Below are positions 33,767 through 43,662 of a DNA stretch of 64,000 nt, one piece after another; position 1 is the stretch's first letter, and each line of letters begins with the position of its first letter. A program made the translations under genes and the position numbers. Below the pieces are notes generated by a model. It was not told where the DNA came from, did not search any database, and worked only from the letters and a program-made list of their open reading frames with translations. This DNA is from Saposhnikovia divaricata (lineage: Eukaryota > Streptophyta > Magnoliopsida > Apiales > Apiaceae). The DNA is taken from contig CM071597.1 in NCBI GenBank assembly GCA_036435485.1, positions 171,846,147 to 171,910,146 on the forward strand, read 5' to 3'.

Positions 33767-35086
33767 ATGGCTCCTAAAAATGCATTCAAGATCCCAATGT
33801 TCAACCGAGATCACTATGAAGAATGGGTTTTCAGAATGAAACTATACCTAGAGACTGTTAACCCTGAATATCTGGAAGTCCTTGACAAGGGTAAATTTGT
33901 TCCTATGGTGGTTATTCCTACGCATACGGAAGGAGGGGTGGTTATAGCACCTCGGTCTGAGCCCAAAAAGGCAGCGGACTTTTCGGATGCTGACAAGGAA
34001 CAAATAGCTTGTGATACTGCCGTTCGACAAACCTTGATGGAATCTCTTGATCATGAAATGTTCAACATAGTCAAAGGCCTGACTACAGCGAAGAAGATTT
34101 GGGACAAGATAGAAGTTGTCATGGAAGGATCTGCAGAGGTCAGAAGCAACAAGACACTCATACTCAAGATGGAGTATGACACCTTTAGAATAAGGAAAGG
34201 AGAAGGCATAACAGATGTCTATCTACGATTCAGTCAGTTGGTATTGGATTTGAATCTGAGAGGTGTAACTCTCCCCATGGTTGAGACTAATACGAGATAT
34301 CTGAGGAACCAGCCGAAAAGCATTGAGCATAGGGTCTACGCAATCAGAGAAACCAGAGATTTGCATACAACTTCTCTGGAAGAGTATTATGGAATATTAA
34401 AGACCTATGAGCTGGAAACGCTTCAAGATCAAGCATGGGACAATGATTCAAAGGGAAAAGAAACTGCATCAGGATTAGTTGCTGATGAGGAAGAGTCTAC
34501 GAAAGCAATGGTTACAGCAAAGCCTAAATCATCACTTGCACCACATCAAGTTGATAATGATGACGAGTGCGCATCTGACAGTGATGATGGCTACTACACC
34601 CAAGAAGAGCTGGACAACATGGACGATAGTGTCGTGGCATATATGGCAAGAAAGTTCAGCAACATGAGATTCAGAAAGAGCAACCGACCACAAAGAAATT
34701 CTTCATCTTTCTATCGGGCTGCTAAGGGTGGTGGTAGTTCGTCAGGCTACCAAGGTAAAGGCAAGAATACCAGCTACAAATCTCCATTGGATTTCAAAAT
34801 GAAGTTCAAATGCTATAATTGTGGTGAAGCTGGACATTTTGCCTCGGACTGCAAAAAGCCTAAACAGACTTATCCAAAAGAGACATATGAAGCCCTCAAA
34901 AGCAAGTATGAAGCACTGGTGAAGGAAAGACATGGAAAACGAGCTTTATTGGTGACAGAAGGAAGAGCTTGGGATGATTCAGATGAGGAAGATGTTACTC
35001 ATGTAGCAAACTTTGCCCTCATGGCTGAGACATCAGAGGAACAAGAGGTACCAGTTCTGACTCTTAAAGTAGAACGGGGCTCTTAG
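33767..35086 (+). CDS. gag: Element D Gag, first part (capsid and first zinc knuckle)
   Basis: The start ATG at 33767 opens MAPKNAFKIPMFNRDHYEEW, the usual copia capsid start; 439 residues. A UBN2/DUF4219-like capsid region covers about residues 1-230 (AKKIWDKIEVVMEGS, YLRFSQLVLDLNLRG). An acidic stretch follows, then a CCHC zinc knuckle CYNCGEAGHFASDC encoded at 34811-34852 that binds RNA. The frame ends at TAG-TGA (35084-35089), but the frame one base on is open from 35073 and carries on with sequence expected for the same protein. The switch falls at a run of four G (35076-35079), so either a one-base insertion, a consensus error or a programmed shift splits the protein. Gag would build the cytoplasmic particle. 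Confidence 0.85.
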   Translation: MAPKNAFKIPMFNRDHYEEWVFRMKLYLETVNPEYLEVLDKGKFVPMVVIPTHTEGGVVIAPRSEPKKAADFSDADKEQIACDTAVRQTLMESLDHEMFNIVKGLTTAKKIWDKIEVVMEGSAEVRSNKTLILKMEYDTFRIRKGEGITDVYLRFSQLVLDLNLRGVTLPMVETNTRYLRNQPKSIEHRVYAIRETRDLHTTSLEEYYGILKTYELETLQDQAWDNDSKGKETASGLVADEEESTKAMVTAKPKSSLAPHQVDNDDECASDSDDGYYTQEELDNMDDSVVAYMARKFSNMRFRKSNRPQRNSSSFYRAAKGGGSSSGYQGKGKNTSYKSPLDFKMKFKCYNCGEAGHFASDCKKPKQTYPKETYEALKSKYEALVKERHGKRALLVTEGRAWDDSDEEDVTHVANFALMAETSEEQEVPVLTLKVERGS

Positions 35087-36191
35087 TGAAGAGATCTATA
35101 TGTTGTGCAAAAGCCTAGACTCTTCTCAAAAGGAACAGAAAACACTTGTTGCCAAATGCAGAATGCTTGAGGCAAAAGTGGAAGAGCTAGAGGCCGCTTG
35201 CACTGTAGATACTTCCCTAAGAGACTTTATTAAATCTCTAGAACACAAGCTCGTCCTTAAGGAAGAAGTAGAAGCATGTCTTAGGAACAATCTAGCTGAG
35301 TTAGAAACTAAATGCGAAGCTTACAAACTAGCTGCTAGTAAAGTGTATGTAGATAATGACACATTTAAGAGGATAACTGGAGTAGGTGTAGGACTTGATT
35401 ATTCTGACCTTCCTAAGAAAGAAGGAAAGAGACCTATTGACCCTAGTTCCAGTGACTTTAAAGAGGAAACACCTAGCATTCTTAAATTAGCTGTCAAACC
35501 TATGTACAAACACCTTGTTCCTAGAATAGAAGAAGAAGAGACTGAATTGATAGCTAGATATGAGATTGAGATGGAAGATCGCCAGAAAGCACAACCTATA
35601 ACTCCTATCAAACAAGTTAAAATCAATTTCCCTAGAGATGAATCTAGACTAGGATTAGGAGCTAAGGCTGTTAAACAACAAGGAAAGAGAGAGAAAGGCA
35701 TAAAAGAGGTTAAGGCTGGACGAATAAAGAATGCATGTTATCATTGTAAATCTACTGAACATCTTTCTTATGCATGCAAAGCTAACATGAATGTTCCTGC
35801 TGCACATGCCATGCCTATCACACATACAATGAATAATCTGCATCAGAATCATGCACAGTGTGGTCAACCTAATTGTATGCCATGCACTTTTAACATCATG
35901 CAAACTTTTGTGCATTTAATGAATGCATCTAGCCAGTCATGCTCAAATACTGTTGCTAGTTCAAACATCAAGAAAAAGTATGGGAGAGCCAAGACTGTCA
36001 GTCCTCCTAAAGTTAGGAGTGACAAACCTTCTCCTAAGACTGACAAATCTATCAAGTCTGAGAAAGGAAAGGAGATAGTCGAAAGCTCTAGTAATGTGAA
36101 GAAAAGTGCATCACCTGTTGTTAAATCTGTTGATTCTCGATCTTATCGAAAAGCCGGGCCCAATCAAAGTTGGGTTCCGAAGAATGTCTAA
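35073..36191 (+). CDS. gag: Element D Gag, second part (coiled coil and second zinc knuckle)
   Basis: The frame is open from 35073, with a first ATG at 35100 (363 codons from there). Residues 1-90 form a coiled coil (LDSSQKEQKTLVAKCRMLEA, KVEELEAAC). A basic central part is followed by a second CCHC knuckle CYHCKSTEHLSYAC encoded at 35736-35777, and the end is NQSWVPKNV. WVPK just before the protease is the normal gag-pol joint in Sirevirus-type elements, so this is the C-terminal part of the polyprotein, not a separate gene. It ends at TAA 36189-36191. The protease frame is -1 relative to this one and overlaps it by about 20 bases, with no classical slippery heptamer visible. Confidence 0.75.
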   Translation, partial: NGALSEEIYMLCKSLDSSQKEQKTLVAKCRMLEAKVEELEAACTVDTSLRDFIKSLEHKLVLKEEVEACLRNNLAELETKCEAYKLAASKVYVDNDTFKRITGVGVGLDYSDLPKKEGKRPIDPSSSDFKEETPSILKLAVKPMYKHLVPRIEEEETELIARYEIEMEDRQKAQPITPIKQVKINFPRDESRLGLGAKAVKQQGKREKGIKEVKAGRIKNACYHCKSTEHLSYACKANMNVPAAHAMPITHTMNNLHQNHAQCGQPNCMPCTFNIMQTFVHLMNASSQSCSNTVASSNIKKKYGRAKTVSPPKVRSDKPSPKTDKSIKSEKGKEIVESSSNVKKSASPVVKSVDSRSYRKAGPNQSWVPKNV

Positions 36192-39100
36192 CCAATCTGT
36201 CATTGCAGGGCGTTAAGCAGAATAGAAATAAAGTCATATGGGTGCTAGATAGTGGAGCATCGAGGCATATGACTGGAAACAAGTCCCTGCTTACAGAGTT
36301 GGTTATGAAGGCTGGCCCTTATGTTACCTTTGGAGATGACAGCATAGGTGTGACTAAGGGATATGGCAAACTGAAAACTGGCAATGTCATCATAGAAGAT
36401 ATTTCCTATGTTGAGGGACTGAAGCACAATATGTTGAGTATAAGTCAATTCTGTGACAAAGGTTACGAAATTGTCTTCAACAAGAAAGGTGTATCAATCA
36501 CTCACATCAAGGAAGGCTCACTGGCTTTGAGAGGAGTTCGAAAGGCAGATCTTTTTGTTGCAGACATGGATTCAGCAAATCAGAATGAGGTCACCTGTTT
36601 CTACAGCAAAGCCTCGGATGATGAAAGCTGGTTATGGCACAAAAGGCTATCTCACTTAAACTTCAAAACGATGAATGCTCTCGCGAGGCGAGAATTGGTG
36701 AGAGATCTACCTCAAATGGAGTTCGCTCCGAAAGGACTCTGTGAAGCTTGTGAAATGGGAAAGTCGAAGCGAGCATCGCATAAAAGCAAAGAAATTTCTA
36801 GTATTACTGAGCCTCTACAACTTCTTCATATGGATTTGTTTGGCCCAGTGAATGTCCTATCTTTGTCTAGGAAAAGATATGCATTGGTAATCGTGGATGA
36901 CTTCTCCAAGTATACATGGGTATTGTTCGCAATGACGAAAGACGAAGTACCTTTCTTAATCATTGATCACATCACTCAAATTAAGAATGTTTCAACACTT
37001 ACTGTGAAGACCATTAGATCAGACAATGGCACTGAATTCAAAAACGCAGTGCTAAATGACTTCTGTGTATCTAAGGGAATACGTCGTCAGTATTCAGCCC
37101 CGAGAACTCCACAACAAAATGGAGTAGTTGAAAGGAAGAATAGAACTTTGGTTGAAGCAGCAAGAACTTTGTTGTATGATTCAAAACTTCCTTTGTACTT
37201 CTGGGCCGAAGCAGTGAGTACCGCTTGTTACACTCAAAATAGAACATTGATTATAAAAGATAAAGAAAAGACACCATGTGAATTAATGAACAACAGAAGA
37301 CCAACAATCAAATACTTTCATGTCTTCGGAGCAAAATGCTATGTGCTTATAGATGATGAAAATCTAGGCAAGTTTGCAGCAAAAGCTCGTGAAGGAATCT
37401 TTGTTGGTTACTCTACAGATGTGGTGGCAGCTTATAGAGTGTTCTTAGTGAATGATCGAAAAGTGACTGAAAGCTACAACGTCAGATTCGACGATACCAA
37501 ACTCTCATCAATTTCAAGAGATTCTAGTGAACCTGAGTCCCTAAAATTTCAGAATCTGGACGTAGAAGATCTTGAAGATGAACCTGAGTTGGTTGTTCCA
37601 TTGAATGTTCCAAGCATACATGAAGAACCTGAGTCTAGTGAACAAGTTAATTCTACAAGATCAGGAGAGACTTCTTCAGTACCAACCGGCAACAACTCAG
37701 GGGGAGTAAATAGCAGCTCAAGGACTACTGTTCAAGGCTCGAGTCGAGTTGACTCTAGTTCTGTAGGAGCTGGCACTAACTCAGGGGGAGTTAGTGAAAA
37801 TAATCAAAGTAGTCAGCACCCCAACTCAGAAAGTCAAGCTGAATCATCAAGACAATTTCCAGGTGAATGGGTATGGAATAGAGACCATCCGTTTGAGTTA
37901 ATTATTGGTGATCCAGATGCTGGTGTGACTACTAGAAGAACTGCAAGAGCTGACATGGCTAATATCTCTTTATATTCTGGGTTCTTATCCAAGCTTGAAC
38001 CCAAAGAAATAGAAGAAGCTCTTGGTGATGCTGATTGGGTGATTGCAATGCAAGAGGAACTCAATCAGTTTGAAAGGCAGAAAGTTTGGAAACTGGTACC
38101 CCGACCTAAGAACATATCAGTAATAGGAGCTAGGTGGGTATTCAGAAATAAACTGGATGAAAACGGACTTGTAACACGAAACAAGGCTCGTTTGGTTGCA
38201 AAAGGTTATTCTCAGCGAGAAGGAATTGATTATGATGAAACCTATGCACCAGTTGCAAGACTTGAGGCAGTCAGGATGTTCTTGGCATTTGCAGCACATA
38301 AGAACTTCAAGGTTTTCCAGATGGATGTGAAAAGTGCCTTTCTGAACGGAGAGTTAGAAGAAGAAGTGTATCTGGAACAGCCGCCTGGCTTCGTTGATCC
38401 AGAACATGTAGATTTTGTGTATCTTCTCTTTAAATCTGTCTATGGCATCAGGCAATCCCCAAGGCGATGGTATGAAACCCTATCCTTATTCTTAATTGAA
38501 AATGGTTTTGTTAGGGGAGTAATTGATAAAACATTGTTCTATAAAATTGTAAGAAATGACTTAATACTTGTTCAAGTATATGTGGACGATATTATTTTTG
38601 GGTCATCAAATGAGCGCTTGTGCGAGAAATTTGCCAAGCTAATGCAGGAAAAATATGAGATGAGCATGATGGGAGAGCTGTCCTTCTTCCTTGGATTACA
38701 GATCAGTCAGAGAAAAGATGGTATCTTTATCTGTCAATCCAAGTACGTCAGAGATTTACTCAAAAAGTACAATCTAGAAGATGCATCAGCAGCTAAGACT
38801 CCCATGGCAACAGCCACGAAGCTTGATGAAGACAAATCAGGTAAATCAGTTGACATCACAAGCTATCGAGGTATGATTGGCTCACTCCTCTATTTAACTG
38901 CAAGTAGACCCGATATAATGTTCGCAACTTGTTTATGTGCAAGGTTCCAAGCGGATCCTAGAGAATCACATCTCGTAGCCGTCAAAAGAATTTTTAGGTA
39001 TCTCAAGGGCACACCAAATCTAGGGATTTGGTACCCAAGAGATACAGGTTTTAATCTTATTGGCTATTCGGATTCAGACTATGCAGGTTGCAGGATTGAT

Positions 39101-39523
39101 AGGAAAAGCACATCTGGTGCTTGCCAATTTCTTGGCAGAAGATTGGTGTCCTGGCAAAGTAAAAAGCAACATACAGTATCTACTTCTACTGCTGAAGCTG
39201 AGTACATTGCCGCTGGAAGCTGTGTAGCTCAAATACTGTGGATGAGGAACCAATTGAAGGATTATGGCATGGAGCACAAGAAAATTCCAATCATGTGTGA
39301 CAACACAAGTGCCATTGCCATAACCAACAATCCTGTAGATCACTCAAGAACCAAGCACATTGACATCAGGTATCACTTCATAAGAGAACATGTCGAGGAG
39401 GGGACTGTGGAGCTACATTTTGTGCCCACAATGCAACAAATTGCAGATATATTCACCAAACCTCTTGATGAAGTAACATTCAATAGATTGGTTGGTGAAT
39501 TGGGAATGCTTAACACAAGTTAG
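36170..39523 (+). CDS. pol: Element D Pol: protease, integrase, reverse transcriptase, RNase H
   Basis: Intact ORF of about 1117 codons. Residue numbers count from the first codon at 36170, which is not ATG, so expression needs a shift or readthrough from gag. Protease DSGA is at 27-30. The integrase zinc site is H157, H162, C191, C194, and the catalytic triad is D222, D285, E321, with the exact 35-residue spacing. A Ser/Asn/Glu-rich linker lies at about 450-570. RT has D719 and YVDD at 804-807. RNase H has D968, E1009, D1044 and D1093 (YSDSDYAG, STAEAEYIAAG, MCDNTSAI, ADIFTKPLD). No stop or missing catalytic residue was found. The enzyme would copy element RNA to DNA in particles and integrate it in the nucleus. 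Confidence 0.95.
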   Translation: MGSEECLTNLSLQGVKQNRNKVIWVLDSGASRHMTGNKSLLTELVMKAGPYVTFGDDSIGVTKGYGKLKTGNVIIEDISYVEGLKHNMLSISQFCDKGYEIVFNKKGVSITHIKEGSLALRGVRKADLFVADMDSANQNEVTCFYSKASDDESWLWHKRLSHLNFKTMNALARRELVRDLPQMEFAPKGLCEACEMGKSKRASHKSKEISSITEPLQLLHMDLFGPVNVLSLSRKRYALVIVDDFSKYTWVLFAMTKDEVPFLIIDHITQIKNVSTLTVKTIRSDNGTEFKNAVLNDFCVSKGIRRQYSAPRTPQQNGVVERKNRTLVEAARTLLYDSKLPLYFWAEAVSTACYTQNRTLIIKDKEKTPCELMNNRRPTIKYFHVFGAKCYVLIDDENLGKFAAKAREGIFVGYSTDVVAAYRVFLVNDRKVTESYNVRFDDTKLSSISRDSSEPESLKFQNLDVEDLEDEPELVVPLNVPSIHEEPESSEQVNSTRSGETSSVPTGNNSGGVNSSSRTTVQGSSRVDSSSVGAGTNSGGVSENNQSSQHPNSESQAESSRQFPGEWVWNRDHPFELIIGDPDAGVTTRRTARADMANISLYSGFLSKLEPKEIEEALGDADWVIAMQEELNQFERQKVWKLVPRPKNISVIGARWVFRNKLDENGLVTRNKARLVAKGYSQREGIDYDETYAPVARLEAVRMFLAFAAHKNFKVFQMDVKSAFLNGELEEEVYLEQPPGFVDPEHVDFVYLLFKSVYGIRQSPRRWYETLSLFLIENGFVRGVIDKTLFYKIVRNDLILVQVYVDDIIFGSSNERLCEKFAKLMQEKYEMSMMGELSFFLGLQISQRKDGIFICQSKYVRDLLKKYNLEDASAAKTPMATATKLDEDKSGKSVDITSYRGMIGSLLYLTASRPDIMFATCLCARFQADPRESHLVAVKRIFRYLKGTPNLGIWYPRDTGFNLIGYSDSDYAGCRIDRKSTSGACQFLGRRLVSWQSKKQHTVSTSTAEAEYIAAGSCVAQILWMRNQLKDYGMEHKKIPIMCDNTSAIAITNNPVDHSRTKHIDIRYHFIREHVEEGTVELHFVPTMQQIADIFTKPLDEVTFNRLVGELGMLNTS

Positions 39524-41211
39524 TAAAGCCTTCTATCTGTAAAATCCATGTTTATGTTTGTATGTGCAAGCTACTCAATCATTATGTGCTTAGACTTTAA
39601 AATGCCTAATTAATGATTGTTATAGGTTGCATATAGTGTGTTTTTGCATAAATTCCTTGTGTTTTAAGTGTCTTTTATAGCACAAATCTGTGAATTTATG
39701 CTTGTTAGATTGCATGATCATAGGGGGAGTTAAATTCATAATATTCTAAATATTGCATGATTTTCAGATGAATTTACCTATGAGTTTCATGTAATTAGAG
39801 GCCTTAGAATTAAAAAAAACTTCAAAATTTCGAGTTAGGTTCTATCTCGAAACTCATCTAGAAATTAGACTTGAATTTCGACTTAAGCTGTCAGAGTGAA
39901 GTTTTAGAAAAATTCTAAGTCTGGGAAGAATTTCGAGTTGGCTATCTCGAAATTCATCTCGAAATTCGACTTAGAGTTCGAGTTCGAGTTACCAGTGTGC
40001 CTAGTTCTATCTTCAAAATATTCGAGATAAAGTCTATCTCGAATTTTATCTCAAAAGTTGAGATGAGGTTTCCATTAAGGGAATATTTTGAAAAGAACTG
40101 AGAATTAACTTCGAGTTAGTCTATCTCGAAACTCAACTCGAATTTCGACTTGAAGTTCGAGATAGAGTTCTCAGTTAAGCTAAACGGAATTTTTCGAGTT
40201 ACACTCCTAACTCGAAACATATCTTGAATTACCCTGTACTTTTTGCTTCAAGGGGGTATTTTGGAAAGAATTTGAGATTAACTTCGAGTTAGTCTATCTC
40301 GAAACTCAACTCGAATTTCGACTTGATGTTCGAGATAGAGTTCTTAGTCTATCTCGAAACTCAACTCGAATTTCGACTTGATGTTCGAGATAGAGTTAAA
40401 CTTCTAACTCGAAATGTATCTCGAATTTCCCTGTTTCTTCTAGAAAGGAATTTTTCCAAGTTTACTACAAATCAATAATGTTCGAGATAGGATTTCCCTA
40501 TAGTTTCTGCTGTAAAATTGGTTAAAAGTGCTTATTTGTGCTTAATTGTTCGAGTTAACCTCTATCTCGAACTTTATCTCGAAGTTCGACTTGATGTTCG
40601 AGATAGAGATGTTCGAGATAAAGTTCGACTTAAGTCCTCCCTGTATGTACTTAAGACTTTAACACTCTTTTTAACAGGGACATTTTTGTCATTTCACTTT
40701 CATCTATATATACATCTCTAACTCGATGCCTAATTCACTTTACCTAATTTCTTTTTCACAGCAGCCGTTTCACAAAAGCAAGGCGATTTCACAAACTTCA
40801 TACTTTTAATCCGTGTTTTTGTGATTAAACTCATACTAATCACGAATTACTGCCAAACTTTTGACTGATATTCACTGTGTTATCATTAATCATTGTGATA
40901 CTGTGTTTTGTAACCGCATATACACGCGCATATACATACACACAAACATCAAGTTTTGTGTAACTGTTCAAAACACGATTTCATATTCTCCATATATACA
41001 CACGATTTCACTGATAAACACACGAATATTCATCCTCTTTGAATATTCAAATTTAGTAATTGGCAACTGTTCATATCCCGTAGTTTAACTTTTCAGATTG
41101 TCTTTTGATATTCTCGAAAAATTAAAAGGGATAAAACTGTTAATTCGTAAATTATTTGTTTTTCAAAATTAAAAAATTTCACATCTTTTTAAGAAAAACA
41201 TTTAAATTAAA
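39524..41211 (+). repeat. Spacer downstream of pol with a dense array of TCGAGATAGA/TCTATCTCGA motifs
   Basis: A GGGGGAG tract lies at about 39723-39729. From about 39820 to 40640, complementary motifs such as TCTATCTCGAA, TTCGAGATAGAG, AACTCGAATTTCGACTTGA and TCGAGTTAG recur more than a dozen times in both orientations, including near-identical repeats around 40290-40400. The rest (40690-41211) is A+T-rich leader-like sequence before extra ORF 1. No coding potential is seen. Confidence 0.75.
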
Positions 41212-43662
41212 ATGGCTCACCAATTTTCACTTGCTAAAAACAATTTTTATAATATTTCTACGGAAATTGGTGATCAACTCCCGCGGTTTAAGTTTTGGAT
41301 ACGATTTCTTAATTTGTACTCCAAAGCTAGCCATGCTTTTACTGCTAAACCTACACTAGTACATGATGCTTTACAGCAATTATGGACTAGTGCGGTTACT
41401 TTTGGGAGCAAATCAACCCCCTTTGGTTTCAGGTTTACCTTAGCGGGTCAGGAATATGAGGTGACTGAAGAGATTGTCAACAGGGTTTCGGGATTCCCAA
41501 TCAAAGATGCTTATGATCCAGAACCTACAGCTGCAAAACGCCTCAGATTCTTTGAAGAAATTGGATGTTATCCTCCGAAAGGCCCAATCACAGGAAATAT
41601 CCAAAAACAATTCTTCCATGTGGAATGGAATTACTTTTTCGAGGCCATCACACGATGTTTTCGGGCACGCGAAAAAGATTTTCATCAAATTCCAATTCCA
41701 ATGCAAACCTTTGCAGTTGCCCTAGCAAGAGAACTGGATATAAATTATGGACGCATAGTTCTCTCTGAGATAGTGGCCTCAATGGGATCCCATGCAAGCA
41801 GAGACCTCACTACAACTGATGTTGTCTGCTGGTTTCCTCGGTTCCTACAAATGTTGATTAATGACTTAATACCGAAGGATGCTCTTGCTGTTAGACAGGG
41901 ATTTGCCAGAAGCCCAATATCTGCATCGCTAGGGATGGGCACTAAGTCACTTTCAACCATTGCTAATCAGGATAAACATCAAGGTAAACCTATGTCAATT
42001 CCTGAAAATATTCAAATGTGGCTTACATATGATGCAGGAGTTACCAATTTGGAGGCATCATCACAAGTTTCATCATATGCTCAGAATCCATCTGTTCATG
42101 CTGAGGCATTTGATGAGATTCCTGATGAGCAAAGCGATGATGCACAAGGTAATCAATCAGGTAATCTCTCCCTGCATACTACTCATTCCTCCTCCTATGT
42201 ATCTGATTCCGAGACCCAAGAGACTGCTAACCCGCAGGATCTATCCCAGGGTGAGAGCTATATTTCTGAGCCTGATACACACTCTTATTCTCTTTCACCC
42301 CTGTTAACGGAAGTCAGAAAGCCAGCACGTGTATACGTAGAAGATGATGAGGAGAGTGAACCCGAAGAGCAGCAACTTATTCGAAAGAAAGCCAAACTTT
42401 TTCATGCTGCTACTTCACAACCACAGTCAAACCCTAGTGTGTCACACGCAACCACTCCACCTCACGAGAGTGGTTCTCCCTTTAAACAGTCTACACATAG
42501 GGATTTTGATGACAATTATGTACCTTTTGAAGATCCTGTTGCTTCAAAAGGACATGGAGTTTTAACAACTTCAGCCGTACCTTCACCGGTACGTACTGAT
42601 GCTGCAAAGAGGATCGGTTCTGATGTCGTACAAGAACACTTTGCAGCCGCTCAGCCTGAGATTCCAACTCAGGACAGAACAGACATAGATCCCATAACTG
42701 CCAATTATTTTGCTTATCAAATTTCTGCAGGTACTGCTTCATACTGTGGATCAATCATTGAAGACATACACGAGCGTGAGACAGGGAGTGTGTGTGAGAG
42801 GTTAGGGAGAGAGGGACCTTCATCTTTAAGGCCCGAAACCGAGCGCCAAATACCAACAGAACGAGTATTAGAGCGAGGTCACCTAAACCAAACACCGTCC
42901 CTTAACATTGAAAATCTTGATACGCGTATGACTTCTATGGAAAATCAGATGAGGCAGTTCGGTCAGACGATGGGGCAGTTCGGGATGAACATTGGAAACA
43001 ACCAAAGGGCTCTTGATGACTACGCAACAAGAATGGCAAGTCAAGCTACTGCTTTTGATGATTTGACAAATAAGGTCAATGACTTGGGCCATGCTGGTGG
43101 TGTCTTGGGAAGCACTCTCAATGAGAGGATGGGGGCATTGGAGTCTACAATGCATACAATGGCTGTGGAGATCAGTAGAATGATGTTCGCAGTCAGGAGT
43201 TTTGTGCCCCCGGAGTGTTTCGAGTCGCAACAACCTCCCCCCGATGCTGGTGCAGGTGGTGCAGGTGGTGCTAGTGGAGCGGGAGCCTCTGGTTCTGGTT
43301 TTGGAGGTTCTTATGCAGCTGGTGGATCTGAATACCAAGGTGGAGCTCAGGATAACTCACCTAAGGGGGAGAGTGGAAAGGAGACGAGACAGCAGGCAGT
43401 TCACATCGAAGAAATTGAAGAACCCGCTGATCTTGTCAAGGAACCAGAAGTTGAGCCGTCTGCTGATGAAGAGGCTCTGAGGATGAGAAAGGGTAAGGCA
43501 ATAATGGTTGATGAACCATTCGTTGACCTGAGTCATCAGGAAACAGTACAGGAGGTACTTGACTCAGATTCTGATATGGAAGACGTACCGTTGGCACATG
43601 CTATAAAAAAGATCTTTGAAGGAACAAGGTGGAGGTACTGGGATGTCTTCCGGAATGCCTGA
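41212..43662 (+). CDS. Element D extra ORF 1 (downstream of pol), unknown function
   Basis: 816 residues from an ATG. The N-terminal about 230 residues look folded (KFWIRFLNLYSKASHAF, FGFRFTLAGQEYEVTEEIVN, EWNYFFEAITRCFRAREKDF, LARELDINYGRIVLSEI), a plan I associate with the additional ORFs of asterid Sireviruses. A long acidic, Ser/Pro/Gln-rich low-complexity part (about 265-560) follows. Then comes a coiled coil (about 565-660: MTSMENQMRQFGQTMGQFG, LNERMGALESTMHTMAVEIS), a Gly/Ala run (about 685-710) and an acidic tail. I see no signal peptide or transmembrane helix, so calling it an envelope is not supported. The ORF overlaps the next one by 20-47 bases in a different frame, next to a run of six A (43605-43610). 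It may be the first part of one longer protein. Confidence 0.75.
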   Translation: MAHQFSLAKNNFYNISTEIGDQLPRFKFWIRFLNLYSKASHAFTAKPTLVHDALQQLWTSAVTFGSKSTPFGFRFTLAGQEYEVTEEIVNRVSGFPIKDAYDPEPTAAKRLRFFEEIGCYPPKGPITGNIQKQFFHVEWNYFFEAITRCFRAREKDFHQIPIPMQTFAVALARELDINYGRIVLSEIVASMGSHASRDLTTTDVVCWFPRFLQMLINDLIPKDALAVRQGFARSPISASLGMGTKSLSTIANQDKHQGKPMSIPENIQMWLTYDAGVTNLEASSQVSSYAQNPSVHAEAFDEIPDEQSDDAQGNQSGNLSLHTTHSSSYVSDSETQETANPQDLSQGESYISEPDTHSYSLSPLLTEVRKPARVYVEDDEESEPEEQQLIRKKAKLFHAATSQPQSNPSVSHATTPPHESGSPFKQSTHRDFDDNYVPFEDPVASKGHGVLTTSAVPSPVRTDAAKRIGSDVVQEHFAAAQPEIPTQDRTDIDPITANYFAYQISAGTASYCGSIIEDIHERETGSVCERLGREGPSSLRPETERQIPTERVLERGHLNQTPSLNIENLDTRMTSMENQMRQFGQTMGQFGMNIGNNQRALDDYATRMASQATAFDDLTNKVNDLGHAGGVLGSTLNERMGALESTMHTMAVEISRMMFAVRSFVPPECFESQQPPPDAGAGGAGGASGAGASGSGFGGSYAAGGSEYQGGAQDNSPKGESGKETRQQAVHIEEIEEPADLVKEPEVEPSADEEALRMRKGKAIMVDEPFVDLSHQETVQEVLDSDSDMEDVPLAHAIKKIFEGTRWRYWDVFRNA

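Noticed and set aside
43600..43620. A-AAA-AAG heptamer as a -1 frameshift site
   Set aside because: The downstream frame is +1, not -1, so a standard -1 slip would give the wrong frame.
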